A stretch of 53,217 bases of DNA from Streptococcus sp. oral taxon 058 str. F0407 (GTDB taxonomy: Bacteria > Bacillota > Bacilli > Lactobacillales > Streptococcaceae): assembly GCF_000235485.1 (NCBI RefSeq), contig NZ_JH378888.1, forward strand, positions 52,059 through 105,275, given 5' to 3'. The notes under the pieces were generated by a model. The model searched no databases, was not told where the DNA came from, and saw only the letters and a program-made list of their open reading frames with translations. Position numbers and translations under genes: made by a program. Positions 35,715 through 41,725 of the stretch are shown here, piece by piece. Position 1 is the first letter of the stretch. Every line of letters starts with the position of its first letter.

Positions 35715-36473
35715 TTACACGTCAATATCATAATATTGTTGTAAGATATCGTTTCCTTGTTTGTATTTTGTAACGAGGTCAATAGCTACTCGTCGTTGCT
35801 GTTGATCGTCCAATAAATGTTCATCATAGCTCAATATCCGATAATGAACAAAATCAACTAATCGATTGAAAAGGGCATTATCGCTGATTGTATTTGCTTG
35901 TTTAATTTGCTCGTACGTGTGCTTGTTTTTGAGATGCCAGACCATGCGTTCATTATTGATGTAAAAGAGAGAGGCCATGGTGTTAGCTTCTATCTCTAGC
36001 TGATTGCTCTGATAGTTGTTAGCGCAAGCGAGGGCGACCTCATCAGAACGACCTGTGCTAAAATGGGCTTCAATATGGGCTAATTCATGCAAAATGGTAA
36101 AGATAACCCGTCTTTGGATATGTGTTTGATTGATATAGACAAGGTACTTTTCTTCTTCCTTGCTGTAAATGGTAAAGCCGTCATTGTGTTTACAGATGAT
36201 ATCATCTAAGTAGGTAACATCTGGATTACTGACAAGCTCTCGGTATCTAATGTACTCAGAACCAAGTAGACCGGCTGAGGGGAGCATAGGAAACGGATCT
36301 TTTTCGAAGAAGATGAAATGAAGATTATAAGTCTGTTCAAAGTGACGGATGATGTGCTGAAAAGTAACTTGTTCAAGTGCAATATTATTCTGTCGAGACA
36401 CTGCTTCGATCACCGGGACGGCGTAATCCCAGTGTCGGATGTACTGTCTACGTGAAATAATTTCTCTAGCCAT
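35715..36473 (-). CDS. ImmA/IrrE-family metallopeptidase
   Basis: The ATG at 36473 follows GGAGGTAATT and gives 252 residues; a start four codons earlier would lie over this site. The zinc motif is HELAH in FTILHELAHIEAHF, with a downstream Glu in QLEIEANTMASLFY. ImmA-type peptidases cleave the repressor of an integrated element to start excision genes, and here the gene is coupled to a repressor gene (3 bases apart). It probably once controlled induction of this element. Confidence 0.9.
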   Translation of the reverse strand: MAREIISRRQYIRHWDYAVPVIEAVSRQNNIALEQVTFQHIIRHFEQTYNLHFIFFEKDPFPMLPSAGLLGSEYIRYRELVSNPDVTYLDDIICKHNDGFTIYSKEEEKYLVYINQTHIQRRVIFTILHELAHIEAHFSTGRSDEVALACANNYQSNQLEIEANTMASLFYINNERMVWHLKNKHTYEQIKQANTISDNALFNRLVDFVHYRILSYDEHLLDDQQQRRVAIDLVTKYKQGNDILQQYYDIDV

Positions 36474-36475
36474 AA

Positions 36476-36859
36476 TTACCTCCACTTACTGTCATCGTCC
36501 ATCAGGGTTTTAGCAGTTACCATCAAGCTTTCAATCGCCTTGTTAAAACGAACCTTTTCTTCCTCGGTCATGTTCTGGGTCTGATTTCTGAACGCTGCGA
36601 CAAGTTCAGTCTCAGCTGGACCAAGATATGCATTTGCCTTGTCATCCTTTGCAATAGCAGGATTATCTGTCCGTCCGAGTAAGTAATCGGTGGATACGTT
36701 GAAGTAGTCGGCGATTTCTTGCAGGCGGTCTGATTTAGGAGTTTTTTCTTTCAAAGTATAGAGGTAATTTATACTATAGCCTAAATCTTCGGCAACTTTT
36801 TGAAGGCTTATTCCTCGTTTTAGAGCAAGTTCCTTAATTTTTTCAAGTGTGGAAAACAT
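36476..36859 (-). CDS. XRE-family (CI-like) repressor of the element
   Basis: I take the ATG at 36859 as start (MFSTLEKIKELALKRGIS, 127 residues), with AAGGTG 8-9 bases upstream; the ATG two codons earlier is too near that site. An HTH domain fills residues ~5-65 (QKVAEDLGYSINYLYTLKE, FNVSTDYLLGRTD), followed by a helical tail. With the ImmA-type peptidase it forms the usual ImmR/ImmA-like switch. It is divergent from the early + strand genes, with an operator between. Confidence 0.9.
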   Translation of the reverse strand: MFSTLEKIKELALKRGISLQKVAEDLGYSINYLYTLKEKTPKSDRLQEIADYFNVSTDYLLGRTDNPAIAKDDKANAYLGPAETELVAAFRNQTQNMTEEEKVRFNKAIESLMVTAKTLMDDDSKWR

Positions 36860-37012
36860 TGTCATATCACCTTTTCTAAGACATGACAAAAAATATTTTA
36901 TAAAAAAGTGTTATTTTCTATCGACAAAAATAATACTAAAGCGTAAAATAGTTTTTGTAAGTCAATGAGTTAGTAAAAAACGAAGTTAAAACTTATCTAA
37001 AAATAAATAGCT

Positions 37013-37042
37013 TTGGCGAGCAAGGAAATTGATAGATATAAT
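37013..37042 (+). promoter_or_regulatory. Candidate early promoter of the + strand genes
   Basis: TTGGCG (37013-37018), 18-base spacer, TATAAT (37037-37042). It would drive the row of small + strand genes and sits 30 bases upstream of a palindromic operator. Confidence 0.45.
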
Positions 37043-37072
37043 GTTTTATCAAGGTTTTTAATTATGGCTTCA

Positions 37073-37092
37073 TTTTACACCTTAGTGTAAAA
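37073..37092. promoter_or_regulatory. Palindromic operator in the repressor/early intergenic region
   Basis: TTTTACAC-CTTA-GTGTAAAA has perfect 8-base arms. It is the natural candidate for the binding site of the divergent XRE repressor. The remainder of 36860-37161 is AT-rich, with no gene visible. Confidence 0.65.
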
Positions 37093-37161
37093 GTTGTCAA
37101 GTATTTTATAAAATAATTTACTAACTCTTTAACTCTATTAAAAATAAAAGGAGGAGGTCAC

Positions 37162-37358
37162 ATGAGCCAACAACATCTCAAATGGATCGAGCTTGTAAAA
37201 GAGCGAATTGAAAAACGTGGATGGTCGCAGACGGACTTGGCCATAGTCCATCAGCTATCACACAGTTGCTGAAAGATGGAAAAGGGAGCGATGACTTGAA
37301 ACTTCGCATTAACAAGAAGTTGCGAATCAACGAGTCATGGGAGAAATTTGAGGATTAG
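37162..37358 (+). pseudogene. Broken Cro/XRE-like regulator
   Basis: Behind AAAGGAGGAGGTCAC the ATG opens MSQQHLKWIELVKERIEKR and GWSQTDLA, then the frame runs into a stop at 37270-37272. In another frame the expected continuation is present: PSAITQLLKDGKGSDDLKLR through NESWEKFED to the TAG at 37356. A deletion of part of the helix-turn-helix with frame loss between about 37243 and 37252 explains this. The protein at 38576 is a related intact copy with the same MSQQH start. Loss of this gene would leave the element without its Cro-type control. Confidence 0.8.
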
Positions 37359-37361
37359 AAA

Positions 37362-37592
37362 ATGGATAATGTAAAACACGATAATAACCTCATCAAAGAA
37401 ATTATTGAGAAACATTTTGAAAATATGGTTGACGATGTTTTGGCACATACAGAAACCTATTTTGAAGCTTTAGGGGCTATTAGTTCCATCAAGGGATGCA
37501 ATATTCCTGATATGATTCACCTAGCTGATTGTTTGAGGAAAGCTATCAGAAAACGTGCTATGCAACAAAAAACACCTAATTATGACAATTAG
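37362..37592 (+). CDS. Small helical element protein, unknown function
   Basis: This 76-residue protein follows the broken regulator by three bases. It is predicted helical, starting MDNVKHDNNLIKEIIEKHFENM and including IKGCNIPDMIHLADCLRKAI, similar in kind to small early proteins of streptococcal prophages and islands. No domain is recognised. The 3' end overlaps the terminator hairpin of the opposite-strand gene. The ribosome site is weak (TTGAGGATTAG), consistent with translation following the gene upstream. Confidence 0.65.
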   Translation: MDNVKHDNNLIKEIIEKHFENMVDDVLAHTETYFEALGAISSIKGCNIPDMIHLADCLRKAIRKRAMQQKTPNYDN

Positions 37593-37595
37593 GTG
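37566..37595 (-). terminator. Terminator of the opposite-strand gene 37604-37813
   Basis: On the minus strand CACCTAATT GTCAT AATTAGGTG is followed by TTTTTTG. Stem is perfect. It lies within the end of the + strand gene. Confidence 0.85.
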
Positions 37596-37603
37596 CTGAA
37601 AGA

Positions 37604-37813
37604 TTACACATTTGAACGAATGTGCACTACATAATCAAGATTGACTAGATGTCGAAAATCTGTTTCAACTTCGACAAGAACTATATGATTCGCAGTGTTA
37701 GAGCAATCATCATATACTTGGAAAAAGTCAATTTTATCACCATTTGAGAAAGTTATTGTGATTGAATCATTCTCATCACTCTCATTAAAACAATCTTTGA
37801 TAAATTGTTTCAT
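37604..37813 (-). CDS. Small acidic protein, interleaved cargo gene 1
   Basis: This 69-residue acidic protein (starts MKQFIKDCFNESDENDSITI, rich in D and N) is predicted beta-rich, and the motif TITFSNGDKIDFFQV resembles small beta-barrel proteins. It has its own ribosome site (AAAGGAGGTGAGAAT), its own TGCTATAAT promoter and its own terminator, so it is an independent unit set against the direction of the surrounding small genes. Function not recognised. Confidence 0.7.
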   Translation of the reverse strand: MKQFIKDCFNESDENDSITITFSNGDKIDFFQVYDDCSNTANHIVLVEVETDFRHLVNLDYVVHIRSNV

Positions 37814-37836
37814 ATTCTCACCTCCTTTCTTATTAT

Positions 37837-37845
37837 ATTATAGCA
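37837..37845 (-). promoter_or_regulatory. Promoter of cargo gene 1
   Basis: On the minus strand TTGCTATAAT: an exact extended -10 (TATAAT 37842-37837), 23 bases before the start codon. Confidence 0.7.
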
Positions 37846-37878
37846 AAAGGGGGAGAACAATAGAAAGGAGAAAGGAAG

Positions 37879-38139
37879 ATGAGTAAACTATCAAAAAAAA
37901 TACTACCAATTCAAAATTTAGAAATTAAGATAGATAGCGACTCTAGTATTCCACGAGTTATTTTGAACGGGATTGATTTTCGAGCAGAAAATATTGGTCT
38001 TCAAGGTATCAAGATAATTTGGGAAACAAAAAAAGATGAAGCGCCAGCGACACTTATTCAGGTTGATTATATAAATAACCGTGAAGCGCCTCATATAGTA
38101 TCTGTCAAACAGTCGTTTAAAAATACTTTACTTAAATAG
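37879..38139 (+). CDS. Small element protein, unknown function
   Basis: This 86-residue basic protein (starts MSKLSKKILPIQNLEIKIDS) is predicted mostly beta-stranded, with a segment GIDFRAENIGLQGIKIIWET. The ribosome site AAAGGAGAAAGGAAG is strong. Its last four codons overlap the end of the converging gene at 38128. No domain or relative is recognised. Confidence 0.65.
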   Translation: MSKLSKKILPIQNLEIKIDSDSSIPRVILNGIDFRAENIGLQGIKIIWETKKDEAPATLIQVDYINNREAPHIVSVKQSFKNTLLK

Positions 38140-38523
38140 CTCTGGGTTTGTTACAAGATTGGTAATGATTTGTGAGGCGGTTTGGGATAGAAAGTTTAGA
38201 GAAAACACACCTACTTTTTCAGCGACACTCTTGGTTTCTCTCCAAACTTTAGGACTCCTCACTGAATCAAGAAACTGATGCCCTTGGTAAGTCATGCCAT
38301 GAACAAAGGCAATATACAAAGAATTTGAACCGTCAAAGGTCGGAGACCAATTTATAAAATCAGCTTCTGATAGTAACTTAAAGTGATAAACAATAGTATT
38401 TATCTCATACTTGCTAGCTCTTTTAAACTTCGAGTTACTAGAGAAAACAAACGGTTCTGGATATTGATGTAATTCTTCAATATCTAGCAAAATATCTCTT
38501 ACTAGTTCTGGTTCAAATTTCAT
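38128..38523 (-). CDS. DUF2513 family protein, interleaved cargo gene 2
   Basis: This 131-residue protein fits DUF2513: an N-terminal VRDILLDIEE helix, INTIVYHFKLLSEADFI, and the hallmark MTYQGHQFLDSVRSPKVW. DUF2513 genes occur on phages and islands and look like winged-helix proteins; the role is unknown. Ribosome site GGAGGTGTAAC, with a TGGTATAAT promoter 24 bases before the start. The end overlaps the + strand gene before it. Confidence 0.8.
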   Translation of the reverse strand: MKFEPELVRDILLDIEELHQYPEPFVFSSNSKFKRASKYEINTIVYHFKLLSEADFINWSPTFDGSNSLYIAFVHGMTYQGHQFLDSVRSPKVWRETKSVAEKVGVFSLNFLSQTASQIITNLVTNPELFK

Positions 38524-38547
38524 GTTACACCTCCGAGTTTTATTTAC

Positions 38548-38556
38548 ATTATACCA
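38548..38556 (-). promoter_or_regulatory. Promoter of cargo gene 2
   Basis: On the minus strand TTGGTATAAT, exact extended -10 (TATAAT 38553-38548). It lies in a 25-base stretch (38548-38572) repeated without change at 39799-39823. Confidence 0.75.
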
Positions 38557-38575
38557 AATTTAGAAAGGAAAATAT

Positions 38576-38776
38576 ATGAGCCAACAACATCAAAAATGGA
38601 TTCAGCTTGTCAAAGACAAATTGAATTCAGAAGTAATGATACAAACACATCTTGCCCGTGCTTGTGGAGTGAAGAAACCTACCATTTCAGAATTACTGAA
38701 ATATGGTAACGGTAGCGACAGATTAAAAACTGAGTGTGCGATGTCCTGGGCATTGACGAAAGCTGGGTTGATTTAG
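38576..38776 (+). CDS. Cro-like small DNA-binding protein
   Basis: This 66-residue protein starts MSQQHQKWIQLVKDK, nearly the same as the broken regulator at 37162. The centre QTHLARACGVKKPTISELLKYG is a clear helix-turn-helix. Size and position are those of a phage Cro or early activator. The ribosome site is GAAAGGAAAATAT. It may have taken over the role of the broken copy. Confidence 0.75.
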   Translation: MSQQHQKWIQLVKDKLNSEVMIQTHLARACGVKKPTISELLKYGNGSDRLKTECAMSWALTKAGLI

Positions 38777-38787
38777 GAGAGTAGGAA

Positions 38788-38985
38788 ATGAATAATACAG
38801 CTCAAAAAGTAACAAGAATTGATAAAGATGCGTGGGATATCGTTACTGAGTTAGCCAACGAATACGGTGTATCTATTTGTCACATCATCAGCGAAAGCGT
38901 TCGCTATTGTGCAGAAAATGCTGAGTTTAAAGAAGTTGACGTTGTGGTTAAACGCTTATCTGTTGGTGGTAAAGTGCTGGAGTAG
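38788..38985 (+). CDS. Small element protein, possibly ribbon-helix-helix
   Basis: This 65-residue protein (starts MNNTAQKVTRIDKDAWDIV) has a short basic beta-like start and two helices (ELANEYGVSICHIISESVRYC), which resembles ribbon-helix-helix DNA-binding proteins. It follows the Cro-like gene by 11 bases with a GGAGAGTAGGAA site. The assignment is weak. Confidence 0.6.
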   Translation: MNNTAQKVTRIDKDAWDIVTELANEYGVSICHIISESVRYCAENAEFKEVDVVVKRLSVGGKVLE

Positions 38986-38995
38986 GAGGAGTAGA

Positions 38996-39130
38996 ATGAA
39001 CGAATTAGAAAGAACGGCCCTCAATGAAATACTGAGGACCGTGACATATATTGCTGAGAAGTTGGATGAGTTGGATGCTAGGTTTTCTCAATCAGAAGAA
39101 GTGAAAGCCAAGGCTTCGTCCGCATCATAA
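38996..39130 (+). CDS. Very small coiled-coil-like protein
   Basis: The ATG at 38996 follows GGAGGAGTAGA and gives 44 residues (starts MNELERTALNEILRTVTYIA, then EKLDELDARFSQSEEV), a single amphipathic helix. The frame is open further upstream, but that part overlaps the preceding gene, so I use the ATG with the good ribosome site. Its last 43 bases overlap the converging DUF4145 gene. Confidence 0.55.
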   Translation: MNELERTALNEILRTVTYIAEKLDELDARFSQSEEVKAKASSAS

Positions 39131-39771
39131 TCAGCTGCGATAAATTGAGCTGCTGAAAGAATAAACTTCTTTAAATCTTGGATGTCTTTACCATCATGTC
39201 TACGAACATAATGAGTTTCATCATTTCCAATCCAAGCGACGGATTTTGCTAAAGCTTGAATTTTTGGAAAATCATTTAAGTAGTCAGCGATTACTTTCCC
39301 AAGCATGATTGATTTGATGTGTTCTTCGTCAGATGTATTTTTGGAAATTGCGTAGTCCTTTATGAGGAATTCAGCTGCTTTCCGATAGCCAACACCTGCT
39401 ATTTGATCTAATACCTCGCTTTCTGCAATTGTTGCTTGAGAATAGATTTCAACAAAAACGGGAGAAACCTTCTCTATATTTTCAGGGAGTTTAACCTTGA
39501 TTGGAGGGCGGTATGTATATTCTACCATTGATGCATGTGCGTAACTATCGTGGATGTATTCTATTACAAAATATTTCAAGCAGTCTTCAAAAGAACATCG
39601 AAAAACAACAGAAAATCTTCCTTCTTCTGAAACGCTTGTGCTTTCAGAACTTGTACTTTGTCCAACATGTTGAGGGGACATGGTTCTACCACAGTGAGGA
39701 CATTTCAAAGGAGTATCAATTGTAATGGTTTTTCGAGCATCTCTAAATTCAATATATACATCAAGTTTCAT
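39088..39771 (-). CDS. DUF4145 protein with zinc ribbon, interleaved cargo gene 3
   Basis: From the ATG at 39771 (behind GGAGAATTTCTT) this has 227 residues. The N-terminal part has a CPHC knuckle and a C-x5-C pair (CSFEDC), so a zinc-ribbon-like fold. The C-terminal part (IYSQATIAESEVLDQIAGVGYRKAAEFLI) is DUF4145, often fused to restriction or other nuclease domains or found beside defence genes. No nuclease domain is attached here. It has its own TGGTATAAT promoter. Confidence 0.8.
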   Translation of the reverse strand: MKLDVYIEFRDARKTITIDTPLKCPHCGRTMSPQHVGQSTSSESTSVSEEGRFSVVFRCSFEDCLKYFVIEYIHDSYAHASMVEYTYRPPIKVKLPENIEKVSPVFVEIYSQATIAESEVLDQIAGVGYRKAAEFLIKDYAISKNTSDEEHIKSIMLGKVIADYLNDFPKIQALAKSVAWIGNDETHYVRRHDGKDIQDLKKFILSAAQFIAADYDADEALAFTSSD

Positions 39772-39798
39772 AAGAAATTCTCCAATCATTTTTATTTT

Positions 39799-39807
39799 AT
39801 TATACCA
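39799..39807 (-). promoter_or_regulatory. Promoter of cargo gene 3
   Basis: On the minus strand TTGGTATAAT (TATAAT 39804-39799), 27 bases before the start; inside the second copy of the 25-base repeat shared with 38548-38572. Confidence 0.75.
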
Positions 39808-39827
39808 AATTTAGAAAGGAAAAAACA

Positions 39828-40013
39828 ATGAGACCAAAACGTTATCCGTATAGCGGGAAAAGAAAGTCCATCTTTGTAAAGGCAGATCCTGAGTTAGTTG
39901 AAAAACTTTTAAGACCACATAGTTTTTCTATTGATTCTGAAAGTCTGACAACAAGATTACGAGCCAAAGACATTAGTGTTGGGAATATCATTTGTATTGA
40001 TAATTATAGATAA
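39828..40013 (+). CDS. Small basic element protein
   Basis: This 61-residue protein starts MRPKRYPYSGKRKS and is strongly basic at the N-terminus. The ribosome site (TTAGAAAGGAAAAAACA) belongs to the repeated 25-base stretch. It resembles small early proteins of streptococcal phages in size and charge only. Function not recognised. Confidence 0.6.
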   Translation: MRPKRYPYSGKRKSIFVKADPELVEKLLRPHSFSIDSESLTTRLRAKDISVGNIICIDNYR

Positions 40014-40024
40014 AGGAGATAAGT

Positions 40025-40174
40025 ATGAGTATTAGTTCAATGACCGTTGAAGTTAAAGTAAATGTTACGAATATGGATCAATTTAATAACCTTGTCAAAG
40101 AGTTCAATAAAAAAGCTCATGAGCTGAATAAGTTTCGTTTCGAAGCAGATATTTTACCAAATGGCAGCAATTAG
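40025..40174 (+). CDS. Very small element protein
   Basis: The ATG at 40025 follows AAAGGAGATAAGT and opens 49 codons (starts MSISSMTVEVKVNVTNMDQF, ends DILPNGSN). A beta-strand followed by a helix is predicted. It comes 11 bases after the preceding gene and its end overlaps the converging gene at 40154 by 21 bases. Function not recognised. Confidence 0.55.
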   Translation: MSISSMTVEVKVNVTNMDQFNNLVKEFNKKAHELNKFRFEADILPNGSN

Positions 40175-40627
40175 TTCAAAATTAGCATTTCCTGGGAACA
40201 GATAAATTGGATATGATTCCTTTGTTTCGAGATTACGGAACTGGTAACCAAAATAATCTTTTTTGGCATTTGAATTTTTTTCAGTGAGTGCTTCAAGATT
40301 AGCTTGTGATAGCAACTTAAAAATTTGAATACGAGCTTGTTCCAGATCAGACATTCTGTTCAACGCTCTTAGTTCGTGTTCATTCGGGAATGCACTTATC
40401 AAATCTACTCGATCATCTAAATAGGTTATAGAATCATCTAGATAATCATATTTAAAATTGAAATCGATAAATGATAAATTCCTGTACTCTTGATAGGTTA
40501 CAAACGTAATATTTTTATCTTGGAATCGGTAGACAAGGGAATCGTTTTTTAATTCATCCTTAAATTCCGTAAGACCAATTAAAAATTTATGACAAGCTTC
40601 TAAAATACGGATTTGATTTAGATTCAT
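40154..40627 (-). CDS. Unknown protein, interleaved cargo gene 4
   Basis: The ATG at 40627 follows AAAGGAGGAAAAGA and gives 157 residues; a longer frame upstream would cover this site. The protein starts MNLNQIRILEACHKFLIGLT and is predicted mixed alpha/beta and acidic, with an aromatic-rich middle (YDYLDDSITYLDDRVDLI). No domain is recognised. It has its own promoter (40689-40697), and a palindrome (40654-40685) sits between promoter and start. Confidence 0.7.
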   Translation of the reverse strand: MNLNQIRILEACHKFLIGLTEFKDELKNDSLVYRFQDKNITFVTYQEYRNLSFIDFNFKYDYLDDSITYLDDRVDLISAFPNEHELRALNRMSDLEQARIQIFKLLSQANLEALTEKNSNAKKDYFGYQFRNLETKESYPIYLFPGNANFELIAAIW

Positions 40628-40653
40628 TTTCTTTTCCTCCTTTCTGTTGAAAT

Positions 40654-40685
40654 TTTGACTAAAACGGTGAGAGGTCCTAGTCAAA
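40654..40685. promoter_or_regulatory. Palindromic site upstream of cargo gene 4
   Basis: TTTGACTA (40654-40661) and TAGTCAAA (40678-40685) are perfect inverted repeats 16 bases apart, just downstream of the minus-strand -10 (TTGCTATAAT, TATAAT 40694-40689). A repressor bound here would block cargo gene 4. Confidence 0.5.
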
Positions 40686-40688
40686 TTT

Positions 40689-40697
40689 ATTATAGCA
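40689..40697 (-). promoter_or_regulatory. Promoter of cargo gene 4
   Basis: On the minus strand TTGCTATAAT, exact extended -10 (TATAAT 40694-40689), 61 bases before the start codon. Confidence 0.65.
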
Positions 40698-40714
40698 ATC
40701 GAGGAGAAAGTTTC

Positions 40715-40732
40715 ATCAGTCTTGAGACTGAT
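40715..40732. repeat. Perfect 18-bp palindrome before the last element gene
   Basis: ATCAGTCT-TG-AGACTGAT, 8-base arms, ends just before the ribosome site ATAGGAGG of the 37-residue gene. It may be an operator or an RNA hairpin. Confidence 0.55.
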
Positions 40733-40744
40733 ATAGGAGGTTGA

Positions 40745-40858
40745 ATGGAAGATAAAATCATTGAACTTGCTGATTACTTCATCAGCGAATCTAAAACGTA
40801 CAGAGAAGCAAAGATAGCGTGTGAGATGCTATTGAAACAAGTCAGCAGGGGGCAGTAA
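40745..40858 (+). CDS. Very small helical protein spanning the attR end
   Basis: The ATG at 40745 follows TAGGAGGTTGA and opens 37 codons (starts MEDKIIELADYFISESKTYR, ends KQVSRGQ). It is one amphipathic helix pair by prediction. The 10-base attachment repeat lies inside its last codons, so integration creates or changes its C-terminus. Function not recognised. Confidence 0.55.
   Translation: MEDKIIELADYFISESKTYREAKIACEMLLKQVSRGQ
40845..40854 (+). repeat. Putative attR of the integrated element
   Basis: GCAGGGGGCA, identical to the last ten bases of tRNA-Arg(CCT). Flanking sequence does not match further. Core genes resume directly after it. Confidence 0.55.
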
Positions 40859-40868
40859 TTAGACATCA

Positions 40869-40892
40869 AAAACCGCTCAGCTGAGCGGTTTT
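40869..40892. terminator. Bidirectional terminator at the element/core junction
   Basis: AAAACCGCTCAG CTGAGCGGTTTT is a perfect 24-base palindrome with A and T ends; it terminates the HAD gene on the minus strand. Confidence 0.85.
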
Positions 40893-40909
40893 CGTCTATG
40901 CTTACCTTT

Positions 40910-41716
40910 TTACAGTACCCATGTTCGAATAGCATGGGCAACGCCAGATTCGTCATTTGTTTTGGTGATGTATTTGGCGATTTTTTTGAGTTCTGGATTT
41001 CCATTTTCCATAACAACGGGGTTTCCAACGACTTCCAGCATGGCACGGTCGTTTTCTTCGTCCCCGATCGCCATGGTTTCATCTTTGGTCAATCCGAGTT
41101 TTTCAGCTAAGTGAGTGATGGCTGAACCCTTGTCTACATTCTTTTTAAGGAGCTCTAGGTAGAAAGGAGCAGATTTGTTGATAGAGTAGCGTTCGTAAAA
41201 TTCTGCTGGGATTTTTTCAATCGCAGCATCGAGGATTTCTGGTTCATCAATAAACATACACTTGACGATTTCCTTGTCAGCCATTTCTTCTGGAGTACGG
41301 TAGAAGATGGGCATGCTGACGAGGGTTGATTCGTGCACCGTGTATTTTCCGATATTGCGATTGGCGGTATAGATACCGTCCTTAGTAATAGCGTGCATGT
41401 GGACACCGAGCTTGCGACTGAGGAATTCCATATCCAGATAATCCTCATAGGTCAGGGATTCGCTGATAATCTCATGGCCAGTAGCAGTTTCTTGGACAAG
41501 GGCACCGTTGAAGGTTACAACATAGTCACCCTCGTCTCTCAACTGCAAGTCGTCCAGAAGTTTGGCAACACCTGCGATAGGACGGCCCGTTGCAATTACA
41601 ACTTTGACACCAGCTTGTTTGGCGTCTTGGATGGCAGAAAAGACTTCAGGAGTGATCTCCTTTTTACTGTTGACTAGGGTACCATCGATATCGACGGCAA
41701 TTAGTTTAATACTCAT
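40910..41716 (-). CDS. Cof-type HAD hydrolase
   Basis: This 268-residue cytoplasmic phosphatase has the HAD motifs AVDIDGTLVNS (I), ATGRP (II region), and MAIGDEENDRAML (IV), plus the C2 cap of the Cof family. Such enzymes dephosphorylate sugar phosphates or cofactors; the substrate is not predictable. It lies 9 bases after the HD hydrolase gene on the same strand, so they are one unit. Confidence 0.93.
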   Translation of the reverse strand: MSIKLIAVDIDGTLVNSKKEITPEVFSAIQDAKQAGVKVVIATGRPIAGVAKLLDDLQLRDEGDYVVTFNGALVQETATGHEIISESLTYEDYLDMEFLSRKLGVHMHAITKDGIYTANRNIGKYTVHESTLVSMPIFYRTPEEMADKEIVKCMFIDEPEILDAAIEKIPAEFYERYSINKSAPFYLELLKKNVDKGSAITHLAEKLGLTKDETMAIGDEENDRAMLEVVGNPVVMENGNPELKKIAKYITKTNDESGVAHAIRTWVL

Positions 41717-41725
41717 ATAGTTCCT

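Noticed and set aside
36473..36476. The repressor plus ImmA-type gene pair as a toxin-antitoxin system
   Set aside because: The peptidase has a full HELAH zinc motif and the repressor sits by a divergent operator, which is the usual element switch; neither protein looks like a toxin.
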